Of a stretch of 64,000 nucleotides of DNA, positions 32,357-39,750 are shown one piece after another; the stretch's first letter is position 1, and the number at the start of each line of letters is the position of its first letter. A program made the translations under genes and the position numbers. Under the pieces are notes generated by a model. That model was not told the origin of the DNA and did no database searches. It saw nothing but the letters and a program-made list of their open reading frames with translations. Source of the stretch: Flavobacterium sp. 1 (lineage in GTDB: Bacteria > Bacteroidota > Bacteroidia > Flavobacteriales > Flavobacteriaceae). The stretch covers positions 4,712,001 to 4,776,000 of the forward strand of contig NZ_PGER01000001.1 in NCBI RefSeq assembly GCF_002797935.1. Reading direction: 5' to 3'.

Positions 32357-33214
32357 ATGAATGTACACGTAATAGGAATAGGATTGATTGGAGGTTCATT
32401 GGTGCTGGATATCAAGGGACTGTATCCTGAAGCGACTATTCACGGAATTGATACTAACGAAAAACACGTTCAAGAGGCAATTGCTTTGGGAGTGATTGAT
32501 AAAGAATCCAGTTTTGAGGATTTGGCAACTGCTGATTTTGTGATTGTTTCAGTGCCAGTAGATGTGGCGATGACGATTTTGCCAAAAGTATTGGATTCTG
32601 TAGGAGAACAAACTATTGTTTTTGATGTGGGTTCTACTAAAATACCAATTTGTGAAGCATTAGCCAATCATCCGAAAAGAAGAAATTTTATTGCCGCGCA
32701 TCCTATTGCGGGAACTGAGTTTTCAGGGCCTTCGGCAGCTATAAAAGGGTTGTTCCAAGGGAAAACGAATATTATTTGCGAAGTCGAAAAAACGACTTTC
32801 AAGTTGCAGGAAAAAGCATTGGAACTGTTTAAAGAACTGGGAATGAGAATTCGCTATATGGATCCAAAATCGCATGATAAACATATTGCTTACGTGTCGC
32901 ATTTATCGCATATCAGTTCGTTTATGCTTGGAAAAACAGTGATCAATAAAGAAAAGGACGAGCAGGATATTTTTGACATGGCGGGTTCCGGTTTTGAGAG
33001 TACCGTTCGTTTGGCCAAAAGTTCACCGGCAATGTGGACGCCAATTTTTAAACAAAACAAAAAACAGATTGTCAAAACATTAGAAGAATATATTGCTAAT
33101 TTATCTAATTTTAAAGAGCTTTTGGTAAATGATGATTACGAGGCGATTTATAATGAAATGCAAAGCGTAAATAAAATAAGAGAAATATTAAACGGAATGA
33201 ATGCTAAGAAATAG
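32357..33214 (+). CDS. tyrA: Prephenate dehydrogenase
   Basis: A 285-residue protein. The NAD-binding motif is at the N-terminus (VHVIGIGLIGGSLVLDI). ADFVIVSVPVD (about residue 59), DVGSTKIPICEAL (about 92), AAHPIAGTEFSGPSAA (about 114) and KSHDKHIAYVSHLSHISSFML (about 173) are typical of TyrA, the last carrying conserved His residues. It converts prephenate to 4-hydroxyphenylpyruvate. No fused mutase or ACT domain is seen; the mutase is on the next gene. Confidence 0.93.
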   Translation: MNVHVIGIGLIGGSLVLDIKGLYPEATIHGIDTNEKHVQEAIALGVIDKESSFEDLATADFVIVSVPVDVAMTILPKVLDSVGEQTIVFDVGSTKIPICEALANHPKRRNFIAAHPIAGTEFSGPSAAIKGLFQGKTNIICEVEKTTFKLQEKALELFKELGMRIRYMDPKSHDKHIAYVSHLSHISSFMLGKTVINKEKDEQDIFDMAGSGFESTVRLAKSSPAMWTPIFKQNKKQIVKTLEEYIANLSNFKELLVNDDYEAIYNEMQSVNKIREILNGMNAKK

Positions 33215-33280
33215 CGCATTGCGTAGGAGTCAAAAAAAGAAAACTAAAATAATTAAATTAAAAGAATAAAACTAGAAAAG

Positions 33281-34360
33281 ATGGAAAACAAGAAAGAAAT
33301 GAGAGATTGGTTGAACGAATTCAAATTGTCTCATCCATTCGTAATTGCAGGACCTTGTAGTGCTGAAACTGAAGAGCAGGTGTTGAAGATTGCTCATGAA
33401 TTGAAAGACTCAGACGTTAGTGTTTTTAGAGCTGGTATCTGGAAACCAAGAACTCGTCCAGGAGGATTTGAAGGTGTTGGGGAAATTGGATTGAAATGGC
33501 TTAAAAAAGCTAAAGCAGAAACTGGTTTGCTTATGGGAACTGAGGTAGCAACTGCTGCTCACTGTAAATTAGCTTTGGAAAATGATATTGATGTTTTATG
33601 GGTTGGTGCTCGTACAACTGCAAATCCTTTTGCGGTTCAAGAGATTGCTGATACATTGGCTGGAACAGATAAAATTGTATTGATAAAAAACCCGGTAAAT
33701 CCAGATATGGCTTTATGGTTGGGTGGTGTAGAACGTTTGTATGCTGCTGGAATCAAAAAATTAGGAGTTATCCACAGAGGTTTTTCTACTTACGAAAAAA
33801 CGAAATACAGAAACATTCCAGAATGGCAGATTGCTATCGAACTGCAAAATAAATTCCCTGATTTACCTTTAATCATCGATCCTTCGCATATTACAGGAAA
33901 CCGTGATATGATTCTTGAAGTGACTCAGGAAGCTTTGGATTTAAATTATGACGGTATGATCATCGAAACTCATAATGATCCAGATAATGCTTGGTCTGAT
34001 GCAGCGCAGCAAGTTACTCCAGATGCTTTGAAACAAATTTTCAAAGATTTGAAAGTGAGAAAAGTGAGCGGTGACAATGATTTTGATCAAAAAATGACCA
34101 AATTAAGAGCTAATATTGATGTGCTTGACGCTAATTTATTAGACTTATTAGGAAAAAGAATGAAAGTGGCTGACGAAATTGGACAAGTAAAAAAAGACAA
34201 TAACGTAGCTATTCTTCAAAATAACCGTTGGAATGAAATCCAGGAAAAAATGATTGCCGAAGGTGCTAAAAAAGGACTGACAGAAGAATTTATCGTAAGA
34301 TTATTCAAAGACATTCACCAAGAAAGTATCGAACACCAAGAAAAAGTATTAAACGCTTAA
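33281..34360 (+). CDS. Bifunctional DAHP synthase / chorismate mutase type II
   Basis: A 359-residue fusion. Residues 1 to about 260 are an AroF/KdsA-like DAHP synthase: FVIAGPCSAETEEQVLKIA, FRAGIWKPRTRPGGFEGVGE, VIHRGFSTYEKTKYRN and LIIDPSHITGNRD. Residues about 265-359 are an AroQ-type chorismate mutase: LRANIDVLDANLLDLLGKRMKVADEIGQVKK and IHQESIEHQEKVL. It thus catalyses the first step of the shikimate pathway and the chorismate-to-prephenate step feeding PheA and TyrA. It is the last gene of the operon; a terminator follows. Confidence 0.93.
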   Translation: MENKKEMRDWLNEFKLSHPFVIAGPCSAETEEQVLKIAHELKDSDVSVFRAGIWKPRTRPGGFEGVGEIGLKWLKKAKAETGLLMGTEVATAAHCKLALENDIDVLWVGARTTANPFAVQEIADTLAGTDKIVLIKNPVNPDMALWLGGVERLYAAGIKKLGVIHRGFSTYEKTKYRNIPEWQIAIELQNKFPDLPLIIDPSHITGNRDMILEVTQEALDLNYDGMIIETHNDPDNAWSDAAQQVTPDALKQIFKDLKVRKVSGDNDFDQKMTKLRANIDVLDANLLDLLGKRMKVADEIGQVKKDNNVAILQNNRWNEIQEKMIAEGAKKGLTEEFIVRLFKDIHQESIEHQEKVLNA

Positions 34361-34396
34361 TTTTAAAAAAATAAGTATTAATATTGTTAAATAAAA

Positions 34397-34428
34397 TGAA
34401 CCTTCTGTGTCATGCAGAAGGTTTTTTT
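34397..34428 (+). terminator. Intrinsic terminator of the aromatic operon
   Basis: AACCTTCTG and GCAGAAGGTT pair around a short loop and run into T7, about 37 bp after the last stop codon. Confidence 0.88.
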
Positions 34429-34476
34429 ATGTTATTTAAAAAAAAATATCTTATTAGTATTATTAAAAATTTAAAA

Positions 34477-36132
34477 ATGAAAAAAATTACATTTGCTTTT
34501 TTATTGTTTGGTTTGTCTTGTATGAGTTTGTCTGCGCAAAACAAAATTGATAAACTGAATATGACTTATGGTGAAGAGTTACCAGACGATAATCAAAAAA
34601 TCGTGAAAATTATTGGAGAATCCAATGATAAAATTTATGCTTTAGCGATTGCAGGCAAAGAAGATTATTTTTTGAAGATTTTCGAATCAAAAACAATGAA
34701 AATAATTTCTTCAAATCCTATTGTCATTCCTAAACTTGAAGACAAAGAAGTTGATTTTGAAGAAATATATTTATTAAACGAAAACTTATATGCTATTGGG
34801 AGTGTTTATAATAGAAAGGAAAAAATGTTTAATTTGGTAGGAGTACCAGTATCAGATAAAGGTGTTTTAGGCGAAAAATCAATCCTTTTATTTAACTCTG
34901 TTGTTGAAAAAAAATCAGAAAAAGGAATGTTTTATTTTAAGCTTTCACCTGATGAAAAAAACTTGTTGGTTATGCATACCTCTTTATTCTCGAAAGAAGA
35001 TGCTGTTCAATACGAAGTGAAATTACTAGACAATAAATTAAATGTACTTTTTGCAAATGCTGAAAAAGTAAAGTTTGATGATAGTAAAAAAGATTATGAA
35101 TTTACTATTTCAGATTTTGAATTAAATTTTCAAAATGATGTTTTTTTAGTTATTAATGAAAGTTATAGAGATTCTAAAAAGAAAGAGCAAATTGAGAAAT
35201 TTCAGATTCATACTTTCAAACAAGCAAATGCTTATAAAAAAGAAGTTGTTGATATCAATATAAAAGGAAAAGAAATCATTAACTGTAAAATGATTTCTAC
35301 ATTAAAAAACACATTAAAACTTGTTGGATTTTATTCGAGTGTCCGCGAAAATGGTAAAGCGAATAAAGAGTTAAAAGGAGTTTATAATGCAACAATAGAT
35401 TTTGCAAGTTCAGTAACTCCCAAAGTAATATTTAATGAGTTTGACTATGCTACAAAAGTTAAATTATTAGGGGAGAGAAGAGCAAAAAACGGAAAAGATG
35501 TGAAGCCACTTTATAATATTACAACATTAATTGAAAGAAATGATGGGGGTTTAATTGTTCTATCAGAATTACAACTTGTGTATTATGGTAAAAGTGCTGG
35601 ATTTGGACCATTGCAATTTACACCGGTAACCTATATCAAAAACGAAATTATAGTAACGTCTTTAAATCCTGATGGGTCATTGGATTGGGGTAACGTTTTG
35701 CCAAAAGAACAAGTGGCATCAATTACTACAATGTCTTTGTCATTAGGGGCTATAGGAGGAAATGGGAGTTTTACTGTTGGAGCATCTTTAAACATACCAT
35801 TAGTTGATTTAGGAAAAGGACCTGAATATCTTGGAGCAATTCCAATGTATCGTGATGGTAAGTTGAATGTGATTTTTAATGATAATATTAAAAACAAAGG
35901 AATTACTGATATTGAAAAAATAAAAGCACTAGGTAATTATAATAATTCAGTTCCATCTCTTTTTATATTTGATGATAAAGGTGCGATTACCAGAAAAGAC
36001 CCTGAAGAAGTTGTAAAAAATGAATTAGTACTTCGTCCAGGAGTTTATTATAGAAAGAATGAAAGTGAATTTATTTTGTATTCATCAAGAAAAAAACAAG
36101 ATAAACTGGGAAGGTTAATTTTAGAACAATAA
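34477..36132 (+). CDS. Hypothetical secreted protein
   Basis: 551 residues from the ATG at 34477, which starts a clear signal peptide MKKITFAFLLFGLSCMSLSAQ. An in-frame extension further upstream crosses the preceding terminator and is not used here. The mature protein has many short beta-like segments with Lys and Asp, for example KIIGESNDKIYALAIAGKEDYFLKIFE and FYFKLSPDEKNLLVMH, compatible with a beta-propeller-like or sensor-like fold, and a Gly-rich stretch near residue 425. I do not recognise the family. It has its own terminator. Confidence 0.75.
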   Translation: MKKITFAFLLFGLSCMSLSAQNKIDKLNMTYGEELPDDNQKIVKIIGESNDKIYALAIAGKEDYFLKIFESKTMKIISSNPIVIPKLEDKEVDFEEIYLLNENLYAIGSVYNRKEKMFNLVGVPVSDKGVLGEKSILLFNSVVEKKSEKGMFYFKLSPDEKNLLVMHTSLFSKEDAVQYEVKLLDNKLNVLFANAEKVKFDDSKKDYEFTISDFELNFQNDVFLVINESYRDSKKKEQIEKFQIHTFKQANAYKKEVVDINIKGKEIINCKMISTLKNTLKLVGFYSSVRENGKANKELKGVYNATIDFASSVTPKVIFNEFDYATKVKLLGERRAKNGKDVKPLYNITTLIERNDGGLIVLSELQLVYYGKSAGFGPLQFTPVTYIKNEIIVTSLNPDGSLDWGNVLPKEQVASITTMSLSLGAIGGNGSFTVGASLNIPLVDLGKGPEYLGAIPMYRDGKLNVIFNDNIKNKGITDIEKIKALGNYNNSVPSLFIFDDKGAITRKDPEEVVKNELVLRPGVYYRKNESEFILYSSRKKQDKLGRLILEQ

Positions 36133-36137
36133 AATTT

Positions 36138-36170
36138 TAAAAGGTTGTGATTCTTTCACAACCTTTTTTA
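36138..36170 (+). terminator. Intrinsic terminator after the secreted protein
   Basis: AAAAGGTTGTGA and TCACAACCTTTTTT form a perfect hairpin with a T run. Confidence 0.9.
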
Positions 36171-36217
36171 TTAAATATTTGCATGCTTTTAAATATTTAA
36201 ACCTAAAACAAACTGAT

Positions 36218-36225
36218 TATCTTTG
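36218..36225 (+). promoter_or_regulatory. -7 box of the rsgA promoter
   Basis: TATCTTTG matches TAnnTTTG exactly and lies about 53 bp before the rsgA ATG. The -33 box is weak (TTTA-type near 36194). Confidence 0.6.
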
Positions 36226-36277
36226 CAAAGTCTTAGGTGTCTAATCTAATCTAAAATTTAATTTCTTAAATCAAATA

Positions 36278-37255
36278 ATGACAGGACTCGTTTATAAATC
36301 TACAGGAAGCTGGTACACCGTAAAATCCGAACAAGGCGATTTTATAGAATGCCGTATGAAAGGGAAATTCCGAATTAAAGGGATTAAAAGCACCAATCCA
36401 ATTGCTGTGGGCGATATTGTCGATTATGAACTTGAAGAAACATCAGACACTGTTACTGGGACAATCCATAAAATTCACGACAGAAAGAATTATATCGTTC
36501 GAAAATCGGTGAATCTGTCGCATCAAATGCATATTATTGCTTCGAATATTGATCGTGTTTTTCTTTTGGTAACCATAAACAATCCTCCAACTACTTTTAA
36601 TTTCATAGACAGATTCTTAGTAACTGCCGAAGCCTACGGAATCGAAACGATATTGGTTTTTAATAAAATCGACACTTTTGATGACGCTACATTAGACGAA
36701 CAGCTGTATATGCAGCACGTTTATCAGGAAATTGGATACCAATGCCTGCGGGTTTCCGCTACTGCAAATAAAGGAGTAGAGGAGTTGAAACAATTGATGA
36801 TTGGAAAAGTGACTATGTTCTCAGGTCATTCGGGAGTTGGAAAATCAACTTTGGTCAACGCTTTAGAACCTTCTTTACATCTAAAAACCAAAACAATTTC
36901 TGAAGCCAGTAAGCAAGGACAGCACACTACGACTTTTGCCGAAATGTATGATTTGAGTTTCAATGCTCGAATAATTGATACTCCGGGAATCAAAGGTTTC
37001 GGGATTGTTGATATGGAAAAGGAAGAAATCAGCGGTTATTTTCCAGAGTTTTTTAAGTTGAAAGACCAATGTAAATTTAATAATTGCCTGCACAAAGAAG
37101 AACCGCATTGCGCCATAAAAGCAGCTCTAGAAAAAGATGAAATCGCTTGGTCTCGTTACAACAGTTACCTTAAAATTTTAGAAGGAGACGATGAGCATTA
37201 CCGCGTTGATTCTTATGATGAAGAGCGAAAAGCAAGTGATGAAACTAGGAAATAG
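36278..37255 (+). CDS. rsgA: Ribosome small-subunit-dependent GTPase A
   Basis: A 325-residue circularly permuted GTPase. An OB-like domain opens the protein (GLVYKSTGSWYTVKSEQGDFIECRMKGK), then come NKID (about residue 128), the P-loop MFSGHSGVGKSTLVNAL (about 185) and DTPGIKGFG (about 233), in the permuted order G4-G1-G3. A C-terminal zinc motif CKFNNCLHKEEPHC (about 265) is present. RsgA helps late maturation of the 30S subunit. dtd follows after a small hairpin. Confidence 0.95.
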   Translation: MTGLVYKSTGSWYTVKSEQGDFIECRMKGKFRIKGIKSTNPIAVGDIVDYELEETSDTVTGTIHKIHDRKNYIVRKSVNLSHQMHIIASNIDRVFLLVTINNPPTTFNFIDRFLVTAEAYGIETILVFNKIDTFDDATLDEQLYMQHVYQEIGYQCLRVSATANKGVEELKQLMIGKVTMFSGHSGVGKSTLVNALEPSLHLKTKTISEASKQGQHTTTFAEMYDLSFNARIIDTPGIKGFGIVDMEKEEISGYFPEFFKLKDQCKFNNCLHKEEPHCAIKAALEKDEIAWSRYNSYLKILEGDDEHYRVDSYDEERKASDETRK

Positions 37256-37298
37256 TTGTGAATTGTGAATGTCAATTCGGATAAAATAATAATTGTAG

Positions 37299-37323
37299 AG
37301 ATGCACAGCAGTGCATCTTTTTG
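37299..37323 (+). terminator. Small hairpin between rsgA and dtd
   Basis: AGATGCAC-AGCA-GTGCATCT followed by T5. It may terminate rsgA transcripts; the dtd start lies only 20 bp downstream. Confidence 0.7.
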
Positions 37324-37341
37324 TTATAATTGAATTTTAAA

Positions 37342-37794
37342 ATGAAAACAGTAATCCAAAGAGTTTCCTCTGCCTCCGTAACCATCGATTCTAAAATTGT
37401 AGCCGATATTCAAAAAGGATTATTGGTTTTGGTAGGAATTGAAGATGCAGATACTCAAGAAGACGCTAATTGGCTTTGCCAAAAAATAACTAATCTTCGT
37501 GTTTTTGGGGATGAAAACGACGTGATGAATCTTTCGGTAAAAGATATTCAGGGCGATATAATCGTTGTCTCTCAATTTACTCTTCATGCTTCCACCAAAA
37601 AAGGAAACCGTCCATCATACTTAAAAGCTTCAAAACCTGAAGTTGCCATTCCGATGTATGAAAATTTCGTAAAACAAATCGAAAAGGAATTGGGCAAGAA
37701 AGTTCAAACCGGAATTTTTGGTGCCAATATGAAAGTGGCATTACTCAATGATGGTCCAGTTACAATTATCATTGACAGTAAAAACAGGGAGTAA
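37342..37794 (+). CDS. dtd: D-aminoacyl-tRNA deacylase
   Basis: 150 residues from the ATG at 37342, giving the usual N-terminus MKTVIQRVSSASVTIDSKIV; an upstream TTG is unlikely. The two hallmark motifs are present: VVSQFTLHA (about residue 78) and NDGPVTIII (about 138). It removes D-amino acids wrongly attached to tRNA. Length and sequence are typical. Confidence 0.95.
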   Translation: MKTVIQRVSSASVTIDSKIVADIQKGLLVLVGIEDADTQEDANWLCQKITNLRVFGDENDVMNLSVKDIQGDIIVVSQFTLHASTKKGNRPSYLKASKPEVAIPMYENFVKQIEKELGKKVQTGIFGANMKVALLNDGPVTIIIDSKNRE

Positions 37795-37831
37795 TAAAAG
37801 GTAAAACAATTTAGTATTGTTTTAATTTTTA

Positions 37832-37900
37832 ACCATTAAGGCATTAAGGAAATTAAGGTTTAAAAGATTTCTTAATTAATCTTAATATCTTAATGGTTTG
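37832..37900. repeat. AT-rich imperfect palindrome
   Basis: AACCATTAAGGCATTAAG opens it and CTTAATATCTTAATGGTT closes it; the arms match over about 27 bp with a few mismatches. It contains an ATTAAG unit repeated in each arm. It separates dtd from the convergent PUL operon end and may act as a two-way terminator. Confidence 0.6.
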
Positions 37901-37944
37901 ATAAAAATTTATGTTCACAGCATATCCTGCCCCCGATAAATTAA

Positions 37945-39750
37945 TTACTCTTTTTTCAGATTGGCAATAATTTCTGGACTAACCTTAATTACAGTTCCGT
38001 GGCGCGTTCCCTGTGGGAATGAGATTTTATCTGAAATATCATCCCAGCCCGTTTCAGTTTGCTTTATAGCTCCGTATTTTTTCTGGGTGTATTTGTCAAA
38101 ATAAACAACCCAATTGTTATCAATTTTTATTGCTGTTGGTCCTTCAGCCCAGTAATTTCCAGTAATTGGAGCGCTTGCTTTTGTGTAAGGTCCAGTCAGA
38201 TTATCGCTGTATGCTGCTTTAAGATTCTTTTGGACAGGTACTTTTGTCTCATCTTTTAAAAACATTACATAACCTTTGTCTTGTTTTAAAATAGTGGCAT
38301 CAATCACATTAAATCCAGGCTCGTAAAGCAGTTTTGTTTTGCTGAATTTTTTAAAATCTTTTGTTGTTGTATAATAGATTCTGTGATTGTATCCTTTCTC
38401 TTCTTCGGATTTAGTTTCCAAAAATTTACCGTCAATTGTAGAAGCCCAATAGATCATGTAGGTTTTTGACTTTTCATCGAAAGTGATTTCGGGAGCCCAA
38501 GTATTACGTGTGCCACTTTCGTATTCCATTACAGGCAGAAACTCCTGTTTAGACCAATGAATTAAATCTTTGGAGGAAGCATATCCAATTCCTTTATCTG
38601 TCCAGCTCACTGTCCATACCATATGAAACAATCCGTCGCCGCCTTTAATAACGCATGGATCTCTCATTAACTTGTCTTTTCCAACTTCGGGAGTTAAAAA
38701 AGAAGTATCATTTTTCAAAGATTGCCATTCGTAGCCATCTGTACTGCAGGCAAAATGCAGTCCGTCTTCTCCGTTTCCTTTAAAATAAGAAAATAAATAA
38801 GTTGGCTTTTCGTCTAAAAATTTATTGGCTATCAGCCATTTTTTGCAGGCAGTCGGCCAATCCGTATTTGTTCCTTTTGTGCCCAAACCAAAACCATGAC
38901 CTCCATTTTGATACAAATGCATCTCGGCAAGAACTTTATTTTTTTTCAAAGCCAAATAATAATTAATGCTATTTTCTACAGGAACAGCGTGATCATCTGT
39001 TGCATGAACTAAAAATGTTGGAGGCGTATTTTCGTTTACTTCTTTTTCATTTGAATATTTAGCAATCAGTTCGGCAGAAGCTGTTTTCCCTAAAAGGCTT
39101 TCTTTGGAACCATTATGAGTGATTCCTTCTTCCATTGAAATTACTGGATAGATGAGCATAGAAAAATCAGGACGTGCGCTGATATCTTCTTTACTGTCGT
39201 ATACTTTATCTAAATAATGAGTGGATGCGGTTGAAGCCAAATGACCTCCTGCCGAAAATCCCATGATTCCAATTTTAGCAACATCTAGATTCCATTTTGC
39301 CGCATTTTGGCGTAATGTTCGTATTGCTTCTTGTGCATCTTGGAGAGGACCAACGGTTTTATCTGTCATAATATCATCCGAAGGCAGGCGGTATTTAAGC
39401 ACAAAAGCAGAAATTCCTATCGAATTAAACCATTTTGCAACATTTATTCCTTCTTTGTCAATCGACAAAACACCATAACCGCCACCTGGACAAATGATAA
39501 CTGCAGCATTTTTGCCTAAATTATTTTCGACCAAAAAAGGCATTAAAGTTGGCTCAGTAACTTTTCTGATTCCTGTTCGAATTCCTTGAGCGTCCAGTCG
39601 AGGCTCTTCTTTGTAAGCTTCATTTTTAATAGCTCCGGGAATTTGATTCCATAATGGGAATGCTGCGCTTTCCTGCGCAAAACTATTGATGGACAATCCT
39701 AAAAAAAGTATTGATCCAAAAAGTATCATTTTGTTAATTCTGTTCATCAT
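37945..39750 (-). CDS. Carbohydrate esterase fused to a GH43-like glycosidase
   Basis: A 601-residue secreted protein with signal peptide (ILFGSILFLGLSINSFAQ). The N-terminal half (about 30-300) is an alpha/beta-hydrolase esterase: VIICPGGGYGVLSIDKEG, the nucleophile elbow IGIMGFSAGGHLAS (about 168), and FLVHATDDHAVPVE and GGHGFGLG for the Asp and His. The C-terminal half (about 315-601) is a five-bladed propeller glycosidase of the GH43 type: FACSTDGYEWQSL, MRDPCVIKGGDGLFHMVW, WAPEITFDEKSKTYMIYW and EGPTAIKIDNNWVVYFD. It would remove ester groups and a sugar (perhaps arabinose) from pectic side chains. It is the last gene of the minus-strand PUL operon and overlaps the GH2 gene by 17 bp. Confidence 0.88.
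   Translation of the reverse strand: MMNRINKMILFGSILFLGLSINSFAQESAAFPLWNQIPGAIKNEAYKEEPRLDAQGIRTGIRKVTEPTLMPFLVENNLGKNAAVIICPGGGYGVLSIDKEGINVAKWFNSIGISAFVLKYRLPSDDIMTDKTVGPLQDAQEAIRTLRQNAAKWNLDVAKIGIMGFSAGGHLASTASTHYLDKVYDSKEDISARPDFSMLIYPVISMEEGITHNGSKESLLGKTASAELIAKYSNEKEVNENTPPTFLVHATDDHAVPVENSINYYLALKKNKVLAEMHLYQNGGHGFGLGTKGTNTDWPTACKKWLIANKFLDEKPTYLFSYFKGNGEDGLHFACSTDGYEWQSLKNDTSFLTPEVGKDKLMRDPCVIKGGDGLFHMVWTVSWTDKGIGYASSKDLIHWSKQEFLPVMEYESGTRNTWAPEITFDEKSKTYMIYWASTIDGKFLETKSEEEKGYNHRIYYTTTKDFKKFSKTKLLYEPGFNVIDATILKQDKGYVMFLKDETKVPVQKNLKAAYSDNLTGPYTKASAPITGNYWAEGPTAIKIDNNWVVYFDKYTQKKYGAIKQTETGWDDISDKISFPQGTRHGTVIKVSPEIIANLKKE

Noticed and set aside
34384..34476. Longer N-terminus for the secreted protein at 34477
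   Set aside because: It would translate through the terminator of the aromatic operon and lose the clean signal peptide.
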